Assembly (NCBI GenBank): GCA_910588895.1
Contig: CAJUSS010000051.1
Span: 1 to 22,805, forward strand
Length of the DNA: 22,805 bases
Reading direction: 5' to 3'
Origin: an uncultured Lachnospiraceae bacterium
Lineage (GTDB): Bacteria > Bacillota > Clostridia > Lachnospirales > Lachnospiraceae
Shown here: positions 20,259 to 22,805 of the stretch, piece after piece
Position numbering within the stretch: position 1 is the stretch's first letter
How the letters are laid out: each line of letters opens with the position of its first letter
The notes under the pieces: model-generated
The model's database searches: none
Seen by the model: the letters and a program-made list of their open reading frames with translations, nothing else
Told to the model about the DNA's origin: nothing
Made by a program: the position numbers and the translations under genes

Positions 20259-20801
20259 TTATTTCTTACCAGTCTTGCCGACTTTGCGCCTGATCACTTC
20301 ATCCGCATACTTGATACCCTTGCCCTTATACGGCTCAGGTCTCCTCTTGTCTCTGATCTCGGCTGCGTACTGGCCAACTTTTTCCTTGCTGATGCCCTTG
20401 ACGATGATCTTGTTCTGGCCGTCCAGCACCGTCTCGATGCCTTCCGGATCCACCATCTCCACGGGGTGAGAGTAGCCCAGGTTCAGGACCAGGTTCTTGC
20501 CCTGCTTGGCAGCACGGTAGCCTACACCGTTGACCTCCAGGACCTTCTCATAGCCTTCCGTGACACCGTGGACCATATTGTTGATCAGGGTCCTGGTCAG
20601 GCCGTGAAGGGATTTCATCCTCTTTAAGTCGTTGGGTCTGGTGACCAGGATGTGGCCGTCCTTCTCCTCGATCTTAAGCTCGGGCGCCAGTTCTCTCTCA
20701 AGAGTGCCCTTGGGACCTTTTACAGTCACTTTATTATTTTCCGCGATCGTAACAGTAACCCCTGCCGGGACTGCTATCGGCATTTTTCCGATACGTGACA
20801 T
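20259..20801 (-). CDS. rplF: 50S ribosomal protein L6
   Basis: A 180-aa L6, near the factor-binding site of the large subunit. It shows MSRIGKMPIAVPAGVTVTI, KGPKGTLERELAPE, the GYEKVLEVNGVGYRAAKQGKNLVLNLGYSHPVE core and the closing YAAEIRDKRRPEPYKGKGIKY. ATG preceded by AGGAGG. It is separated from rpsH by an unusually long spacer of 170 nt. Confidence 0.98.
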   Translation of the reverse strand: MSRIGKMPIAVPAGVTVTIAENNKVTVKGPKGTLERELAPELKIEEKDGHILVTRPNDLKRMKSLHGLTRTLINNMVHGVTEGYEKVLEVNGVGYRAAKQGKNLVLNLGYSHPVEMVDPEGIETVLDGQNKIIVKGISKEKVGQYAAEIRDKRRPEPYKGKGIKYADEVIRRKVGKTGKK

Positions 20802-20971
20802 GTCTGTCTCCTCCTACTTAGATTTTCGGAAGATCCTGTGCGGATCTTCTGTTTTCAGTGTTGATCGTATGTTCACTCAACTAAGCTCAGCTCTCGCGTT
20901 CCGCTCGGCTTCACTAAGGTTCGTGAACGACCTCGCACTAGGCTCGAAAACACCTCGCCAAGTGCTTCCGG
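20802..20971 (-). other. Structured 170-nt spacer between rpsH and rplF
   Basis: Most gaps between neighbouring genes here are under 30 nt. This one holds a 7-bp hairpin GAAGATC/GATCTTC (20829-20849), a TTCAC/GTGAA hairpin (20910-20927) and two copies of ACCTCGC on the plus strand (near 20950 and 20967). Its composition, with many CTCG and CGAG motifs, differs from the flanking coding sequence. No reading frame or promoter stands out. It resembles a dispersed non-coding repeat more than a normal operon spacer. Confidence 0.4.
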
Positions 20972-21373
20972 TCACCAAACAAATGCAAGTACTTCGCCGC
21001 CCACGCCCAGCTTGCGCGCTTCCTTATCGGTCACGACGCCCTGGTTGGTGGAAACGATGGCGACGCCTAAGCCGCCTAATACCTTCGGCATATCTTCCTT
21101 GCCTGCGTAGACCCGCAGACCCGGCTTGGAGATCCTCTTTAAACCGGAGATGATCTTCTCATTTTTATCTTTTCCATACTTTAAGGTGATGCGGATGGTA
21201 TTGAAACCGCCGTCCTCTACCACTTCATATTTCTTGATGTAGCCTTCCTTCACCAGGATATCTGCGATAGCCAGCTTCATCTTGGAAGAAGGTACATCTA
21301 CTGTATCATGCTTAGCAGTATTTGCATTACGTATCCTCGTAAGCATATCTGCGATCGGATCGCTCATAGTCAT
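20972..21373 (-). CDS. rpsH: 30S ribosomal protein S8
   Basis: A 133-aa S8, a central-domain 16S rRNA-binding protein. From the ATG at 21373 it reads MTMSDPIADMLTRIRNANTAKHDTVDVPSSKMKLAIADIL and ends with the diagnostic STNQGVVTDKEARKLGVGGEVLAFVW. AAGGAGG lies 11 nt before this ATG; an upstream in-frame start at 21418 would overlap the rpsZ stop and lacks family similarity. The normal C-terminus shows that the odd spacer behind it has not damaged the gene. Confidence 0.97.
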   Translation of the reverse strand: MTMSDPIADMLTRIRNANTAKHDTVDVPSSKMKLAIADILVKEGYIKKYEVVEDGGFNTIRITLKYGKDKNEKIISGLKRISKPGLRVYAGKEDMPKVLGGLGVAIVSTNQGVVTDKEARKLGVGGEVLAFVW

Positions 21374-21414
21374 AGTGGTCGTGTCCTCCTTTTTTATTTC
21401 AACTATATCATCGG

Positions 21415-21600
21415 TCACCAGCTTGCCTTCTTCACTCCTGGGATCTGGCCCTTGTAAGCCAGCTCGCGGAAGCAGATACGGCAGACGCCATATTTTCTCA
21501 AATAAGCATGTGGACGGCCACAGATCCTACAACGGTTATATTCTCTGGTAGAGAATTTAGCAGGGCGCTGCTGCTTGATCTTCATTGAAGTCTTTGCCAT
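21415..21600 (-). CDS. rpsZ: 30S ribosomal protein S14, zinc-binding type Z
   Basis: A 61-aa short S14 (rpsN type Z). Cys24-x2-Cys27 and Cys40-x2-Cys43 (CRICGRPHAYLRKYGVCRIC) make the zinc site; the protein ends YKGQIPGVKKASW as in the family. The start is the ATG at 21600 with AAGGAGG upstream. It stands between rplE and rpsH in the usual order. Confidence 0.98.
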   Translation of the reverse strand: MAKTSMKIKQQRPAKFSTREYNRCRICGRPHAYLRKYGVCRICFRELAYKGQIPGVKKASW

Positions 21601-21619
21601 GGATATATCCTCCTTTTGA

Positions 21620-22159
21620 TCATTTAGCAAATGGCATATTAAATAATGTCAAAAGTTCACGAGCTTCCTCATCGGTCTTGGCTGTGGTGACGAAGATCAC
21701 ATCCATACCCCTTACCTTGTCGATCTTATCGTACTCGATCTCCGGGTAGATGAGCTGCTCCTTGATGCCCAGCGCATAGTTGCCTCTGCCGTCGAAAGCA
21801 TTCGGATTGACACCGCGGAAGTCACGCACGCGAGGCAGCGCAAGGTTGATCAGACGATCGGCGAACTCGTACATCCTCTCGCCGCGCAGCGTCACCTTAC
21901 AGCCGATCGCCATCCCCTCACGGATCTTGAAGTTAGCAACCGATTTTTTTGCCTTAGTGGTAACTGCCTTCTGCCCGGAGATGATCTCCAGATCCCTTAC
22001 AGCAGAATCAAGGACTTTGGCATTGTCCTTCGCTTCACCAACGCCCATATTGATGACGATCTTGTGGAGCTTCGGCACTTCCATGACGTTCTTGTATCCG
22101 AATTTTTTGATCATCGCATCGACGATCTCTTTTTCATAAAACTCTTTTAATCTAGCCAA
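21620..22159 (-). CDS. rplE: 50S ribosomal protein L5
   Basis: A 179-aa 5S rRNA-binding protein. Motifs are EIVDAMIKKFGYKNVMEVPKLHKIVINMGVGEA, then TKAKKSVANFKIREGMAIGCKVTLRG and RDFRGVNPNAFDGRGNYALGIKEQLIYPEI. It starts at TTG (22159), with GAGGAGG about 8 nt upstream; no in-frame ATG precedes residue 1. C-terminal FVTTAKTDEEARELLTLFNMPF is normal. Confidence 0.98.
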   Translation of the reverse strand: MARLKEFYEKEIVDAMIKKFGYKNVMEVPKLHKIVINMGVGEAKDNAKVLDSAVRDLEIISGQKAVTTKAKKSVANFKIREGMAIGCKVTLRGERMYEFADRLINLALPRVRDFRGVNPNAFDGRGNYALGIKEQLIYPEIEYDKIDKVRGMDVIFVTTAKTDEEARELLTLFNMPFAK

Positions 22160-22181
22160 TTTCCGTTCCTCCTCTCTGCAT

Positions 22182-22487
22182 TTAGTCGATCACCTTGCCG
22201 GTAGCCTTCGCGACGCGGACCTTCTTCCCGTCCTTGACCGTGAAGCCAACGCGGGTCGCCTTGCCGTCCACTACCAGCATGACATTGGAGATATCCAGGA
22301 AAGCTTCCTTCTGGATGATGCCTCCCTGGGGATTTGCAACATTGGGCTTGGAATGCTTGGTCACCATATTGCAGCCTTCCACCAAGATCTTGCCTTTCTT
22401 GGTATCGACATGAAGGACCTTGCCCTGCTTATCTTTATCTTTTCCTGTGATGACTTTTACTAAGTCGTCTTTTCTGATCTTACGCAC
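22182..22487 (-). CDS. rplX: 50S ribosomal protein L24
   Basis: A 101-aa assembly initiator of the large subunit with a KOW motif near the N-terminus (DDLVKVITGKDKDKQGKVLHV) followed by ILVEGCNMVTKHSKP and NPQGGIIQKEAFLDISNVML. Two GTG starts are possible. The one at 22487 is preferred because AAGGGGGTG ends 6 nt before it; the earlier GTG (22496) is itself part of that ribosome binding site. The difference is three residues. Confidence 0.95.
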   Translation of the reverse strand: MRKIRKDDLVKVITGKDKDKQGKVLHVDTKKGKILVEGCNMVTKHSKPNVANPQGGIIQKEAFLDISNVMLVVDGKATRVGFTVKDGKKVRVAKATGKVID

Positions 22488-22500
22488 AGTGGCCACCCCC

Positions 22501-22805
22501 TTATAATACTTCCGGAGCCAGAGAAACGATCTTCATGAACTGCTTCTCTCTCAGCTCTCTTGCTACCGGCCCAAAGATACGGGTCCCTCTCGGTGTCTTA
22601 TCCTCCTTGATGATGACCGCTGCATTCTCATCAAAACGGATATAAGAACCGTCTTTTCTGCGGGCGCCTTTTACCGTACGGACGACAACGGCCTTCACAA
22701 CGTCACCCTTCTTTACAACGCCGCCTGGTGTTGCATCTTTGACCGAAGCAACGATGATATCGCCGATATTTGCATATCTTCTGGTTGAACCGCCCATAAC
22801 ACGGA
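22501..22805 (-). CDS. rplN: 50S ribosomal protein L14 (5' end outside window)
   Basis: The C-terminal 101 residues or so of L14, which forms part of the subunit interface. The visible sequence reads RVMGGSTRRYANIGDIIVAS, then KGDVVKAVVVRTVKGARRKDGSYIRFDENAAVII and GTRIFGPVARELREKQFMKIVSLAPEVL, the normal C-terminus. The frame runs off the right edge, where about 20 N-terminal residues are missing; the internal ATG near 22797 is the conserved Met of the RVMGGS motif, not the start. It is followed by rplX in the standard order. Confidence 0.97.
   Translation of the reverse strand, partial: RVMGGSTRRYANIGDIIVASVKDATPGGVVKKGDVVKAVVVRTVKGARRKDGSYIRFDENAAVIIKEDKTPRGTRIFGPVARELREKQFMKIVSLAPEVL

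Overview
The right-hand 19.4 kb (about 3.36-22.8 kb, all on the minus strand) is the spc-alpha ribosomal protein supercluster of a Gram-positive Clostridia-type bacterium. Gene order, a KOW-domain RNA-binding gene between map and infA, a long charged insert in L17 and moderately GC-rich codon use point to Lachnospiraceae; this assignment is inference. The left 3.2 kb is AT-richer, lies on the plus strand and looks like the end of an integrated mobile element whose cargo and control genes abut the 3' end of rpsI.

Left accessory region (1-3361). The 3' end of a putative linear amide C-N hydrolase is followed by a Vat/CatB-type hexapeptide-repeat acetyltransferase. Next comes a Tn916-like control module: a promoter with a dyad over its -35 box, a 30-codon leader ORF, an ORF7-type sigma-like gene and an overlapping ORF8-type HTH gene, then a long hairpin. 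No xis or int gene follows. Instead there is a very AT-rich two-gene cassette with its own promoter and terminator. Its first gene encodes a small helical protein with an N-terminal Gln/Asn-rich motif. Its second gene is an AbiTii-domain gene cut by an in-frame TAA from a 51-codon tail that carries a related motif. This is the best candidate for an undescribed defence or signalling system here.

Chromosomal region, in transcription order from the right edge: rplN (cut by the window), rplX, rplE, rpsZ, rpsH, a structured 170-nt spacer, rplF, rplR, rpsE, rpmD, rplO, secY, two hairpins, adk, map, a KOW gene, infA, a sigma-A-type promoter, rpmJ, rpsM, rpsK, rpsD, rpoA, rplQ. Two paralogous secreted proteins with cell-wall-binding repeats then interrupt the cluster, with their own promoter and terminator. 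After them come ecfA1-ecfA2-ecfT (the shared energising module of ECF vitamin transporters), a truA gene fused in frame to a GNAT-like acetyltransferase, and a consensus promoter driving rplM-rpsI.

The core genes build ribosomes and the transcription and secretion machinery (rpoA, secY), mature proteins (map), balance adenylates (adk) and modify tRNA (truA). Several starts were reassigned from Shine-Dalgarno positions (ecfA1 GTG, KOW TTG, rplX GTG). rpmJ (37 aa) was found by reading the sequence directly. No tRNA, rRNA, CRISPR array, complete insertion sequence or integrase was seen.
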